From: an uncultured Clostridia bacterium
Lineage (GTDB): Bacteria > Bacillota > Clostridia > TANB77 > CAG-508
Length of the DNA stretch: 47,398 nucleotides
Assembly (NCBI GenBank): GCA_947629835.1
Contig: CANRFH010000006.1
Span: forward strand, 1 to 47,398
Direction: 5' to 3'
Positions 1-8,704 of this stretch are shown here, one piece after another (positions within the stretch are counted from its first letter, which is position 1; each line of letters begins with the position of its first letter). A program made the position numbers and the translations under genes. The notes below the pieces were generated by a model, which saw only the letters and a program-made list of their open reading frames with translations, was not told the origin of the DNA and searched no databases.

Positions 1-110
1 TAGATTTTGGTTAGATATTTAGTAAAAAATAAATTCTACCAAAACCTAAACCTGTATATTTATCAGTATTTTTAAGACATAGGATTTTTTAAATCCATTT
101 AGATTTTGAG
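1..110. repeat. 110-bp direct repeat, copy 1
   Basis: Positions 1-110 are identical base for base to 179-288 (offset 178). The copy may continue past the left edge. Within the unit, a GGTTAGATTTTGGTTAGA-like segment faces TCTACCAAAACCTAAACC, so it can form an imperfect hairpin, and ATTTAAAAAATCC forms a smaller one. On the minus strand the unit begins exactly in the anticodon loop of a tRNA-Leu-like 5' half. No coding potential is seen. Confidence 0.9.
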
Positions 111-142
111 ACCATCCTGTCTGCCAGTTCCAGCATACCTGC
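94..142 (-). pseudogene. tRNA-Leu(CAA)-like 5' half, truncated
   Basis: Read on the minus strand from 142, the sequence begins GCAGGTATG, continues into a class II D-arm (CTGGAACTGGCAGAC) and reaches an anticodon loop CTCAAAA, giving a CAA anticodon (Leu). From the loop on it runs into the 110-bp repeat. I see no T-arm and no 3' acceptor strand complementary to GCAGGTA before the window ends. It is either a tRNA remnant, a tRNA with an insert reaching off the window, or an assembly chimera. Confidence 0.5.
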
Positions 143-178
143 ATATTTAATTAAATTTTATATAAAAATACATTTGGT

Positions 179-288
179 TAGATTTTGGTTAGATATTTAG
201 TAAAAAATAAATTCTACCAAAACCTAAACCTGTATATTTATCAGTATTTTTAAGACATAGGATTTTTTAAATCCATTTAGATTTTGAG
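179..288. repeat. 110-bp direct repeat, copy 2
   Basis: Exact copy of positions 1-110. Read on the minus strand it starts CTCAAAATCTAAATGG in the anticodon loop of the second tRNA-Leu-like half. The TCTAA after the loop is the usual 3' anticodon strand of Clostridial tRNA-Leu(CAA), but it does not pair with the CACGA that precedes it here. The 5' half and the repeat therefore look like parts of different tRNAs joined at the loop. Confidence 0.9.
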
Positions 289-320
289 TCGTGTGCGTCT
301 GCCAATTCCGCCACTCGGGC
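272..320 (-). pseudogene. tRNA-Leu(CAA)-like 5' half, truncated
   Basis: From 320 on the minus strand: GCCCGAGTGGCGGAATTGG, CAGACGC, then the anticodon loop CTCAAAA. This is a canonical Leu 5' half (acceptor strand GCCCGAG, class II D-arm, CAA anticodon). The matching CTCGGGC acceptor strand and a T-arm are not found in 1-288, so as it stands the gene cannot fold into a complete tRNA. It lies just downstream of addA. Chimerism at a contig end is a serious alternative. Confidence 0.55.
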
Positions 321-374
321 TTAAAAACGTTATCTATATGATAACATTTTTTTATTATTTTGTAAAGATAATTT

Positions 375-3300
375 TTAGATTTCTATTGTTTTTCCAAGAT
401 AAGTTGAATATATATAAGTTTTGTCAACCTTTTTGCCTAATACTTTTTCTAATGCTTTTCCATATATTTCCAGTTGTCTTCTATATCTTTCTATAAATTC
501 CTCACTTCTATTTAGGCTATCTGTTTTATAATCTACTAATATTATTCTTCCATCTTCTGTTATATAATATAAATCGATTATTCCTTGAACAAGAATATTT
601 TCATCAATATCCTCTCCATAGGCTTCTTTTGCAGATAGGTTTATATAAAATGGCTTTTCTCTTTCTATCTTCTTTGCATTTTTTAATTCTTTCCATATAT
701 TTGAGAGAGTAAATTCATATATTTTTTTAACATCTATTGCGTCCTTTTCCTTGCTATCGATAATATTTTTTTCTTCTAATTTATCCAACAACTCTTGTAT
801 CTTTTCTTCGTTGTAATTTACTTTTTCATCTAATTTTTGTAAAACTAAATGCATTAGCGTACCTTTCTGACTAGCAGTTATCTTTGTTTCTTCTTTCAAG
901 AATTTTGGTACATCATAGTCTAATGTTTCTTTTTCTACATCTTCTTCTACATTTTTAAGTTTTGTAACAGAAGTTTTTGTAAGTATATTATTTGCAATCT
1001 TGTATCCATATTTCCAATCAAGTTTTTCTTTAATTTCTTTTGAATCTTTGACCTTAATTTCGTCTAATTTTTGCATTAAATCAGATTCTTCAATAGTTTC
1101 TTCTTTCATCAAATCTTCTAGTAATTCTTCTTTTTTATATGTGTATATATTTAATATCTTATCTAATTTCTTTTCAGAATTTAAGGCTACAAATTCTATC
1201 CACTTCAAATAGCTTAGATTGTCCTGTATAATATGTTTATTTATCTTATCATCTTTTGTAATATTACTATACATTTGTAATGTTTCTCTCTTTCTAGCAA
1301 TATTTTTTATATAGTCTTTTTCCATACCTGTAATGATAAGCTTCTCTTTTGCCCTAGTCAAAGCTACATATAGTATTCTCATTTCTTCTGCAATCATTTC
1401 TTCTTTTGATTTATATTTTATTGCTTCTCTTGCTAATGTATCATACCTTATTCCTTTTTCATAATTAATATATTTAGGGCCTAGGCCAATATCTTGGTGT
1501 AATAATATCGGATTAGAATATATATCCCTCATATTAAATCCTTTTCCTGTATTGCTTAAAAATACTACTGGAAATTCTAGTCCCTTACTTTTATGAATAC
1601 TCATTATCCTTATTACATCTTCGTTTTCTCCTATTAGCTTTGCTCCTGTCATATCTTTATTACTTAGTTTTAGTCTATCTATAAATCTTATAAAACTATA
1701 TAATCCCTTGAAACTCGTTTGTTCATACTGTTTTGCTTTTTCAAACAATATTTTTAGATTAGCTGTTCTCAATGCTCCATTTGGCATAAGGCTTACATAA
1801 TTATAGTAACCAGTATCTGTATATATTTTCCATATAAGTTCATCAAGTGGCATATATTCTTGGCATTTTCTAAATTCGTCTATTTGCTCCAAAAACTTTG
1901 TTATTTTCTCTTTCAAATCTTCTTTTGCATCTTCTAATTTTAGATAATCTTGCATTGCCTCATAAAATGTCTTATTTTTGTTTTCTAATCTTATCTCTAT
2001 CAATTCATTATCTGTAAAATTGCCAATTGGAGACCTTAGAACAGTAACAAGTGCTATATCATTTATAGGGTTGTCTATTATATTAAGTAAGCTTATTATA
2101 ACTTGTATCTCAATTGTATCAAGGTATCCGAACTGTCATATCACAAAATACAGGCAAATTTAGTTTAGAAATTTCCTGTTCATAAATTGGAGCTATGCCC
2201 TGAGCTGAGCGAAGCAAAACAACTATGTCTTTATACATTATTTTTCTATATGTCTTGTCCTTATTGCATATTAAAGTTTCATTATCTATTAATTCTTTTA
2301 TTTTATTTGCAACAAATTTTGCTTCTAATACTATATCCTCGACTCTTTCCGTTTCTTTTGCATCTTCTTCGCTATCTTCCTCATTTTGATAAACTTCTTC
2401 TTTGGAATCTATAATATGTAATTCCGCTTCTAATTTATTTCCCTCTGGGTACTCTGCTCCTAGATTTAAATATTCTTCTTCTGTATAATCGATGTCTCCT
2501 AGTTCTTTACTCATTATGTCATTAAAAATTATATTTGTTATATCAAGCACATTTTTTCTACTTCTGAAATTTTTAAAAAGTTGTATTTTAAGTCCATCAT
2601 TTTCTTTTAAGTCTTTTTCTTTGTACTTTTCATATTTATCTAAAAATAGTTCTGGTCTTGCTCCTCTAAATTTATATATGCTTTGCTTAACATCTCCAAC
2701 CATAAATATGTTATTTTTTCTTGATATTGCATTTAAGATATATTCTTGCACTAAATTACTGTCTTGATACTCATCTATCAATATTTCTTCATATTTATCT
2801 TGATACTTTTTAGAAACGTAATTTTCTCCATCAGATTTACAAAGTATATTTAAAGCATAATGCTCTATATCATTGAAATCCATAATATTTTTGTCTTGCT
2901 TTGCTTGTAAAAATCTATTAGAAAATTCTAAAACTAAATTTTTTACTTTTATTAATATTTCATACATATTTTGAATTTCTTTTATTGCATCATCTGAGTT
3001 ACAAACTAAAATGTTTTCTTTTAATTTGCTTACTATTTTTTTTACTTCATCTCTTTTATCTTTTGCTTCTTTTTTTATATCCTCAGACATTTTTTTACTT
3101 CTAGTAAATGGCTTAAAATCTATACCATGTGTTCTATTATATATATCATCCCAGTTATCCATTGTAAAGGCTAACTTCATTTGAGATATATCTTCTGAAA
3201 GTATATCTATTATCTCATTTATATTTTCTTCATCTTTTATCTTTTCTATTTCTTCTTCTAGTTTTAATATTCCATCTTGCAAATCCTCTTTGACTTTTGA

Positions 3301-3945
3301 AAATAATATCTGTCCCCAAGTTGTTTTTTCAAAACTTATATCACTTAAATTAAACATTTCTACCTTTTCTTCTAACCATTTTTCTGGAAAAGGCATACTT
3401 TGTATAAACCTATATATTTCTAATATAAGGTTTTGTAGGTTCTCATCCCCTCTATAATTTGTATATATGTTTATAAGTTCTAAAAATTCTTCATTACCTG
3501 TTTCGTATTTTTCTTCAAAAAGATCTTCCAAAGTTTCTTGTTTTAAGATTTCTATTTCAGTGTTATCTGCTATTTTAAGATTTGGAGATATTCCTATTTC
3601 AAAGAAATTATTTTTAACCACATCTAAGCAAAATGAGTCTATTGTACAAATATTTGCTTTTGAAAGAAGAGTGATTTGTTTTTGTAGATGCATATCTTCT
3701 GGGTTTTTTTCGATATTTTCATATATGGCATCTAATATCCTAGCTCTCATTTCAGAAGCTGCACTTTTTGTAAATGTAACTACTAATATTTTGTCTATAT
3801 CTATTTTTTCATTTATTATTTTATTAATTATTCTCTCAACTAATACTGCTGTTTTTCCACTTCCAGCAGCTGCTGCAACTAATATGTTTTCTCCCTTTTC
3901 TTTAATTGCAAGAAGTTGCTCTTTAGTCCATTTTACTTCACCCAT
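375..3945 (-). CDS. addA: AddA helicase-nuclease (read across one CGG +1 site)
   Basis: ATP-dependent 3'-5' helicase and nuclease subunit of the AddAB double-strand-break repair complex. The N-terminal part shows Walker A (AGSGKTAVLVERI), TFTKSAASEMRARI, DEYQDSN, GDVKQSIYKFRGARPELF and NFRSRKNV. The C-terminal part shows IMSIHKSKGLEFPVVF, VALTRAKEKLIITG and the RecB-type nuclease motif with GIIDL, VDYKTD and RRQLEIYGKALE. The frame breaks at 2128-2130, where the codons are GTT CGG ATA. Skipping the C of CGG gives ...DMTV-GYLDTIE..., matching the family (D-x-x-x-G-Y) with Gly at residue 606, and an 1189-residue product of normal AddA length. The ATG at 3943-3945 follows GGAGG. addB is not in the window. 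Confidence 0.9.
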
Positions 3946-4005
3946 AAGTGCCTCCTATATTTAATATATATTAATATATCACATTATCTTTCTTTTTTCT
4001 ACATT

Positions 4006-4035
4006 TATGGGTAAAATAAATATGGGTAAAATAAA
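4006..4035. repeat. 15-bp tandem duplication
   Basis: TATGGGTAAAATAAA occurs twice head to tail at 4006-4020 and 4021-4035, between addA and the pilin/FGE gene. It looks like a simple local duplication. Confidence 0.8.
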
Positions 4036-4055
4036 TGAGCCCCAAATAAGGCTCA
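4036..4055 (-). terminator. Hairpin after the pilin/FGE gene
   Basis: TGAGCC (4036-4041) pairs with GGCTCA (4050-4055) around an 8-nt loop, about 12 bp past the stop codon at 4068. On the minus transcript it is followed by a moderately U-rich stretch. It serves as a probable terminator. If the gene is a DGR target, it also sits where DGRs carry a hairpin just behind the variable region. Confidence 0.6.
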
Positions 4056-4067
4056 CTGTATATTTTT

Positions 4068-5585
4068 TCATTTTACATAAAGCACAACACGGAAGCCGAA
4101 GTTAACATACATCTCAGCTGTGGACTCATGATGACCAATGCGACAGCAAAGCGGATAAGGAGTACCATCGTCAAGAAAGCTACCACCACGAAGCACAGCA
4201 AACGAACCGTTGTTCTTTTGTACTGGGCTTGATACTGTACTGCTAGCAGGTGTTTCTTTATGGTTTCCAACTTCGGTTGTCCACTCCCACATATTTCCCG
4301 CTAAGTCATATATATTCTTTAATTTAAAATTCTCTACACTTCCTGTTGGTAATTCATATCTTGGCCAATATGTGTGGTTTGTGTTATTCTCAATACCTGT
4401 ATCTGCATAATCATTGGCTTTGCCAGTATCTGATGTATTTGTTACTGCTTCACTCTTTAATGTAATAGTTCCATAGCTAAATCTTTTCGCACATAACCAA
4501 TGATCCGTCCAATCCGGAGATTGATGTTGTGCCCAAATATGTTTTGCATACAACCCAGTGTATTGTATCCCTGTATTATTATAATTTCCATATTTGATAC
4601 TATTTGTTACATCTACTCCGTCTTTTGCTATCCAATTTGTTACTGTATCCCATGCTGCTCCATCTACAAGTTTACTTTGTACTGAATCACTATAATTAGA
4701 ACCTCCGTTATATGTTACATCGTCACCATACATACTTTCTGCAACTGTCTTTGCATTCGACTGGGTTATAAAGTTCCAACTAAATACTCCTTTTTTACTT
4801 ACTGGCTTTTGATTAATTACATTTAGATGTTGTTGTGCCTCACTATAACTATTTACATAGCTAGTTCCTGCTTGTATTTTTATCTCAGGATTTCCGTTCC
4901 ATCCTGCTTCATATCTTCCTATATAAAATCCTCCATATTTTTTTACACTTTTATTTCCATAGCTGTTGTCATCTTTTGATGCCTCGTCCGTCCAGTCTGT
5001 ATATTTTGTATAATTATATGTTGACCAGTTATCTTTATCTTTCTTTACTCCTTTTGTGTCATCGTCTGATTCATTTGTTTTTATATAAGTATGCTTTTCA
5101 TATTTTTGAACATCTTCTGATGTTCCTGCTGGTTTTGTTTCTCCTACATAGCATGGCACCCATACAAATTCATTTCCATCATTATCTTGTATTACTAGTC
5201 CATCTTCTACAAATTGTTCTGATGGTTTTGTCGATACTTTAAATCCTTTTGGTACCATCGCTGTCCTTCCCATTGTATCTTTATAATTATACTTTATACC
5301 TGATTCTCCTTCTCCTGTGTTTTTGCTTTCTGTGTCATCTGTTACTATCACTCCTGCTTTTACTATGCTATCCTCTGCTACTGCTGTTCCTGCTGACAAT
5401 GCCACTGTTTTTTGCATTACCTTATTTTCCTCCTCTGCTGCATCTATATAATTTTCTGCTGCCTTTGTTGCAAACCCTATTAGGTCTGATCCTATTACAT
5501 TATTTATTGTTATTGCTGTTAATATGACTAAGATTATTATAGTGATAATTAATGCAATAAGTGTAATACCTTCGTTTTTCTTCAT
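4068..5585 (-). CDS. Prepilin-like N-terminus + FGE/C-type-lectin-fold protein, possible DGR variable protein
   Basis: 505 residues. The N-terminus is MKKNEGITLIALIITIIIL..., a short charged leader, Gly, then a long hydrophobic helix as in type IV prepilins. The C-terminal two thirds resemble the formylglycine-generating-enzyme (sulfatase-modifying factor) fold, seen in GGFYIGRYEAG, NIYDLAGNMWEWTTE, VLRGGSF and the final GFRVVLYVK. No catalytic Cys pair for true FGE activity is obvious, so a binding role is more likely. The last ~38 codons (4077-4190) match the RGGS-x(n)-C-R-x(n)-GFRVV frame of DGR variable regions, and the coding strand there is markedly poor in A (17 of 114 by my count) in a gene otherwise A-rich. 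ATG follows GGAGGG. No reverse transcriptase or template repeat is in the window. Confidence 0.75.
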   Translation of the reverse strand: MKKNEGITLIALIITIIILVILTAITINNVIGSDLIGFATKAAENYIDAAEEENKVMQKTVALSAGTAVAEDSIVKAGVIVTDDTESKNTGEGESGIKYNYKDTMGRTAMVPKGFKVSTKPSEQFVEDGLVIQDNDGNEFVWVPCYVGETKPAGTSEDVQKYEKHTYIKTNESDDDTKGVKKDKDNWSTYNYTKYTDWTDEASKDDNSYGNKSVKKYGGFYIGRYEAGWNGNPEIKIQAGTSYVNSYSEAQQHLNVINQKPVSKKGVFSWNFITQSNAKTVAESMYGDDVTYNGGSNYSDSVQSKLVDGAAWDTVTNWIAKDGVDVTNSIKYGNYNNTGIQYTGLYAKHIWAQHQSPDWTDHWLCAKRFSYGTITLKSEAVTNTSDTGKANDYADTGIENNTNHTYWPRYELPTGSVENFKLKNIYDLAGNMWEWTTEVGNHKETPASSTVSSPVQKNNGSFAVLRGGSFLDDGTPYPLCCRIGHHESTAEMYVNFGFRVVLYVK

Positions 5586-5740
5586 ATTCTTTTGTTCCCT
5601 CCTATAAAATATTCTTGTTTTAAATGTACATTTTCTTAAATGATTTATTTTAATATTATCATTTTTTCACACTGGTGTCAATATTTTTTATTATTTTATT
5701 TATATAATACTTTTATAATTATATAAATTCGAGGTTGAGT

Positions 5741-6007
5741 ATGAATAATTGTGGAAAGTATGAAGATAACTTAAATGTAATCGGTTCAATTTTGAGAGAG
5801 AAAAGAAAAGAGAAAAAAATTTCACTAGAAGCACTTTCTTCAAAGTTGCTTCTTCTTGGCATTAATATTCCTGTTACTAGTCTTCATAGAATAGAAAATA
5901 ATCAGAGAACTGTTAGGGACTATGAAATATGTGCTTTATCTGTTGTACTTGGGATAGATGTTACAGATTTACTTGGTCCTATGACTGATAAATTCAAATC
6001 TTTTTAA
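5741..6007 (+). CDS. XRE-family helix-turn-helix regulator
   Basis: About 88 residues and almost entirely one Cro/CI-type HTH: IGSILREKRKEKKISLEAL, then SKLLLLGINIPVTSLHRIE, an SxxxRIExxxR recognition helix, and VLGIDVTDLL. It probably binds DNA as a dimer, and its target is unknown. A TTG codon in frame at 5735 overlaps the GAGGT Shine-Dalgarno (5731-5735), so the ATG at 5741, six bases after GAGG, is the better start. It is the only convincing plus-strand protein gene here, divergent from the pilin/FGE gene and convergent with mnmA. Confidence 0.8.
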   Translation: MNNCGKYEDNLNVIGSILREKRKEKKISLEALSSKLLLLGINIPVTSLHRIENNQRTVRDYEICALSVVLGIDVTDLLGPMTDKFKSF

Positions 6008-6020
6008 TTTTGTTATAAAA

Positions 6021-6049
6021 AAGGATTAGCTAATTTTAAGCTAATCCTT
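6021..6049. terminator. Bidirectional terminator between XRE gene and mnmA
   Basis: AAGGATTAGCT pairs with AGCTAATCCTT around a short AT loop, with A and T runs on either side. It can end both the plus-strand XRE transcript and the minus-strand mnmA transcript. Confidence 0.8.
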
Positions 6050-6068
6050 TTATAATTGAATATTCTTC

Positions 6069-7118
6069 CTACATTATCTTTCCTCCACCAAGAACTACTC
6101 CATCTTTATCATAAAATACTACTGATTGTCCCTTAGTTATTGCTCTTTGTGGTTCATCAAATATTACTTCTAGGATATCTTGTTGTTTATTTACTTTTGC
6201 TTTTGCAAAGGAAGCTCTATATCTTATTTTTGCAAATATCTCTTTATCCCATTTTTCAAAATCTACTAAAAAGTTTATTTCATTAGCATATAGTTTGCTT
6301 CCATATAGCTCTTTTTCTGTACCTACTATTAGTTCGTTTTTTTCTTTATTTAGTGCTATTACATAAAGTGGTTCTTTATATGAAATTCCAAGTCCTTTTC
6401 TTTGTCCTACTGTGTAATGTATAAGTCCATTATGCCTTCCTAATATTTCTCCTGAGCTAAGTACAATATTGCCAGACTTTGGCTTGTTTTGTATATTTTT
6501 TTCAACAAATGAAGCATAATCGTTATTAATTATAAAGCAAACTTCTTCACTATCTGGTTTTTCTGCAACTAAAAGTCCGTTTTCTGTTGCTATATTTCTT
6601 ACTTCTTTTTTGTCTTTATAATCTGCAAGTGGAAATAATATATTAGGTAATATGTCTCTATTTATACTATATAAAAAGTATGTCTGATCTTTTTTATCTT
6701 CCTCAGACTTTTTTAAAACATATCCACCATATTTTTCACTATATTCTATTTTTGCATAATGACCTGTTGCAATATAGTCACAACCTAATTCTTTTGCTTT
6801 TTTGTATAGTAAATCAAACTTTATATATTTATTACATTCTATACAAGGATTTGGTGTCTTACATTCTTCATAGCATTTTATAAAATCGTCTATAACGTAT
6901 CTTTTAAATTCTTCTTTAAAATTATATGTAAAATGTGGTATTCCTATTTGATTGCATATTTTCTTAGCATCCATAATAGTCTCTTGGCTGCAACAGCTAC
7001 TACCTCTATATAATTCCAAAGTTGTTCCTATTACTTCATATCCTTGTTCTTGCAAAAGAACTGCTGATGTGGAACTATCTACACCTCCACTCATACCTAA
7101 CAATACTCTTTTTTTCAA
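6069..7118 (-). CDS. mnmA: tRNA-specific 2-thiouridylase MnmA
   Basis: Makes s2U34 in tRNA-Lys, -Glu and -Gln by adenylating U34 and transferring sulfur from a persulfide. 349 residues, typical length. The PP-loop GMSGGVDSS is at residues 9-17, the first catalytic Cys in TPNPCIECN, the second in SEEVCFI, and the tRNA-binding/C-terminal signature includes YTVGQRKGLGI and QRAITKGQSVVFYD. The start is TTG (7116-7118), preceded by AGGAG about six bases upstream. No CGG break. The sulfur donor could be the SufS encoded at 27393-28617. Confidence 0.95.
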   Translation of the reverse strand: MKKRVLLGMSGGVDSSTSAVLLQEQGYEVIGTTLELYRGSSCCSQETIMDAKKICNQIGIPHFTYNFKEEFKRYVIDDFIKCYEECKTPNPCIECNKYIKFDLLYKKAKELGCDYIATGHYAKIEYSEKYGGYVLKKSEEDKKDQTYFLYSINRDILPNILFPLADYKDKKEVRNIATENGLLVAEKPDSEEVCFIINNDYASFVEKNIQNKPKSGNIVLSSGEILGRHNGLIHYTVGQRKGLGISYKEPLYVIALNKEKNELIVGTEKELYGSKLYANEINFLVDFEKWDKEIFAKIRYRASFAKAKVNKQQDILEVIFDEPQRAITKGQSVVFYDKDGVVLGGGKIM

Positions 7119-7137
7119 TTTTTTCTCCTTTTATACA

Positions 7138-7168
7138 AAAGCACTAGTGCGATTCGCCCTAGTGCTTT
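7138..7168 (-). terminator. Terminator after rpmA
   Basis: AAAGCACTAG (7138-7147) and CTAGTGCTTT (7159-7168) form a perfect 10-bp stem just past the rpmA stop, separating the ribosomal-protein operon from mnmA. Confidence 0.8.
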
Positions 7169-7172
7169 AATT

Positions 7173-7436
7173 TTATACTTGTTCTTCTGGATAGACACTT
7201 ACCTTCTTTTTGTCTTTTCCTAATCTTTCAAATTTAACTATTCCGTTTGTTTTTGCATAAAGTGTGTCATCACTACCAATTCCTACATTAGTGCCTGGAT
7301 GTATCTTTGTTCCTCTTTGTCTCATTAATATATTTCCTGCTAGAACAAATTGACCATCGGCTCTTTTTACTCCAAGGCGCTTAGATTCACTATCTCTACC
7401 ATTTTTTACGCTACCTTGCCCTTTTTTATGTGCCAT
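7173..7436 (-). CDS. rpmA: 50S ribosomal protein L27
   Basis: 87 residues with the universal L27 sequence: [37 protein letters not shown] and [14 protein letters not shown]. In many Firmicutes L27 is made with an N-terminal extension (…LQLFAHKKG) that the protease Prp removes, and prp lies between rplU and rpmA. Here the protein starts directly at MAHKKGQ and there is no prp gene in the 40-bp gap to rplU, so the mature N-terminus needs no such cleavage. Confidence 0.97.
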   Translation of the reverse strand: MAHKKGQGSVKNGRDSESKRLGVKRADGQFVLAGNILMRQRGTKIHPGTNVGIGSDDTLYAKTNGIVKFERLGKDKKKVSVYPEEQV

Positions 7437-7476
7437 AGTAATTTCTCCTTTCTAAAGTTTTATATGTTTTTAGAAA

Positions 7477-7974
7477 TTAAGCTTCTACTTTTTTTGTTGT
7501 TGTCTTTGTTTCTGTCTTTTTAGCTGTTGATTTCTTTTCAGTTGTCTTACTTGTTGTAGTCTTTTTCTGTGCTGTCTTTGCTGTTGTTTCTGCTTTTTTT
7601 GTTGTCTCTTTTGCAGTAGTTTCTTTTTCTACTGTTTCCTTTGCAGCAGTCTCTTTTTCAGCAACTAATTTTACAGATGTAATTTCTACTTTTGTATAAG
7701 GTTGTCTATGTCCTTGTTTTCTTCTATAATTCTTTTTAGCTTTATATTTGAAAACAACGATTTTCTTACCCTTACCGTGAGCAATTACTTTTCCTTCTAC
7801 CTTAGCACCTTTAACATAAGGAGTTCCAACTTCTACTTTTTTTCCGTCTGATACAAGGATAACATTGTCAAATTTAACTTTTTTTCCTTCTTCAGCGTCT
7901 AATTTTTCGAAGAATACTACATCTCCTTCTGATACTTTGTATTGCTTTCCACAAGTTTCGATTATTGCGTACAT
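7477..7974 (-). CDS. rplU: 50S ribosomal protein L21 with a long Lys/Thr/Ala tail
   Basis: Residues 1 to about 103 are a normal L21 ([14 protein letters not shown], the [27 protein letters not shown] region, KVEITSV). Residues ~104-165 form a low-complexity tail made of repeated KETTAKET-, [12 protein letters not shown] and [12 protein letters not shown] blocks with no hydrophobic residues. The tail is in frame, well composed and ends at a proper stop, so it is not a read error. It is probably disordered and positively charged, on the ribosome surface or contacting rRNA. The start ATG follows GGGAGGTG. Confidence 0.95.
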   Translation of the reverse strand: MYAIIETCGKQYKVSEGDVVFFEKLDAEEGKKVKFDNVILVSDGKKVEVGTPYVKGAKVEGKVIAHGKGKKIVVFKYKAKKNYRRKQGHRQPYTKVEITSVKLVAEKETAAKETVEKETTAKETTKKAETTAKTAQKKTTTSKTTEKKSTAKKTETKTTTKKVEA

Positions 7975-7980
7975 TATGAA

Positions 7981-8075
7981 AGCACCTCCCTTTTTCGTAT
8001 ACTCGCTAACCTTAAAATTTAGGTACCTAAACTTAATTAGGTTTTATGAACCTTGACTTATGCGGTTACAGTTAA
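7981..8075 (-). promoter_or_regulatory. rplU 5' leader (L21-leader-like)
   Basis: Just upstream of rplU on the minus strand, the untranslated leader carries short inverted repeats (AGGTTCATAAAACCT and the palindrome TTAGGTACCTAA) before the GGGAGGTG Shine-Dalgarno. Firmicutes commonly place an autoregulatory L21 leader RNA here. The assignment rests on position and stem potential, not on a covariance match. Confidence 0.5.
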
Positions 8076-8142
8076 ATATTTTAGCATAATATTTCTGCTT
8101 TGTCAATGTTTTTTCGAGAAATTTCACCTAATTTTGTATAAA

Positions 8143-8330
8143 AATGGTTACTATTCACAGCTTGTAGTATAAAGTCCGCCAAATCTCGTCGGGGATTTTA
8201 TATTTATTATAAATTGAACCCACGCGGGAAACGCCTACGAAGTTTCTCGGGGGTCTTCAATTTCTTCTAAATATAAAACCCCTGCGTTTGGCTACTTTAG
8301 ATTAATAATATAGCTGTGAATTGTAACTAA
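8143..8330. repeat. Large imperfect palindrome (~188 bp), MITE-like or structured RNA
   Basis: The two halves pair almost end to end. GGTTACTATTCACAGCT (from ~8147) faces AGCTGTGAATTGTAACT (to ~8328). AAAGTCCGCCAAA faces TTTGGCTACTTT. GGGGATTTTATATTTA faces TAAATATAAAACCCC. AAATTGAA faces TTCAATTT, and GGGAAAC faces GTTTCTC near the centre. It is more GC-rich than the surroundings, has no ORF and lies between rplU and the zinc-ribbon gene. It could be a non-autonomous palindromic mobile element or the template of a very stable RNA hairpin. Confidence 0.8.
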
Positions 8331-8341
8331 AAAATAGATAA

Positions 8342-8365
8342 ACCGGCATTTATTCTAATGCCGGT
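8342..8365 (-). terminator. Terminator overlapping the end of the zinc-ribbon gene
   Basis: ACCGGCATT (8342-8350) pairs with AATGCCGGT (8357-8365). On the minus transcript it is followed by a U-rich run. The stem includes the stop codon of the 8350-8625 gene. Confidence 0.75.
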
Positions 8366-8625
8366 TCACTGGTCTGCATCTTGATACCGAAAAAACTGAT
8401 TTCTTGATGGTCATTTTTTTTGATATAGTGTCTGCTGTTACAGCAAATGCAGGTAAAATAGTAGCCAATTTCGGGATTATTTATATCTTCTGGCATAATG
8501 TTTATTGTTACATTGTGTCCATTATGCTTCATAGGCATATAACTTAAATCCCTTTTTGTAACTAATAGCTTCTTACCACATTGTCTGCACTCTACCATCA
8601 ATTCTTTTTCTTCGATAGTCCGCAT
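8350..8625 (-). CDS. Small zinc-ribbon-like protein, function unknown
   Basis: 91 residues. C13-x2-C16 (VECRQCGKKLL) and a later CICC (YYFTCICCNSRHY) suggest one zinc site, otherwise no family is recognised. The ATG follows AAGGAGGG at good spacing. The second codon is CGG, the only in-frame CGG in the window that is not followed by a +1 break. Skipping its C would give a stop six codons later. Either CGG is read as Arg here, or the true start is a later Met (residue 10, which has a weak Shine-Dalgarno). A hairpin overlaps its 3' end and the large palindrome lies downstream, so recent acquisition is possible. Confidence 0.6.
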   Translation of the reverse strand: MRTIEEKELMVECRQCGKKLLVTKRDLSYMPMKHNGHNVTINIMPEDINNPEIGYYFTCICCNSRHYIKKNDHQEISFFGIKMQTSEPALE

Positions 8626-8704
8626 GCTTAACCCTCCTTATGCTTTACTTTTACCAAGTTGGTATTTCATATAATTATATACTATTTTACATAAAATTGC
8701 AAAT

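Noticed and set aside
284..496. 70-aa plus-strand ORF next to the tRNA-Leu-like half
   Set aside because: It starts in the tRNA half and runs antisense into addA. No Shine-Dalgarno, low-complexity Phe/Leu product.
4073..5527. Several 60-92-aa ORFs on both strands within the pilin/FGE gene
   Set aside because: Antisense or alternative-frame shadows of a well-supported gene, mostly Leu/Tyr low-complexity, without start signals.
8143..8330. Riboswitch of the zinc-ribbon gene or rplU
   Set aside because: The element is downstream of the zinc-ribbon gene, and well upstream of the rplU leader on the same strand. The near-perfect palindrome does not resemble a known aptamer.
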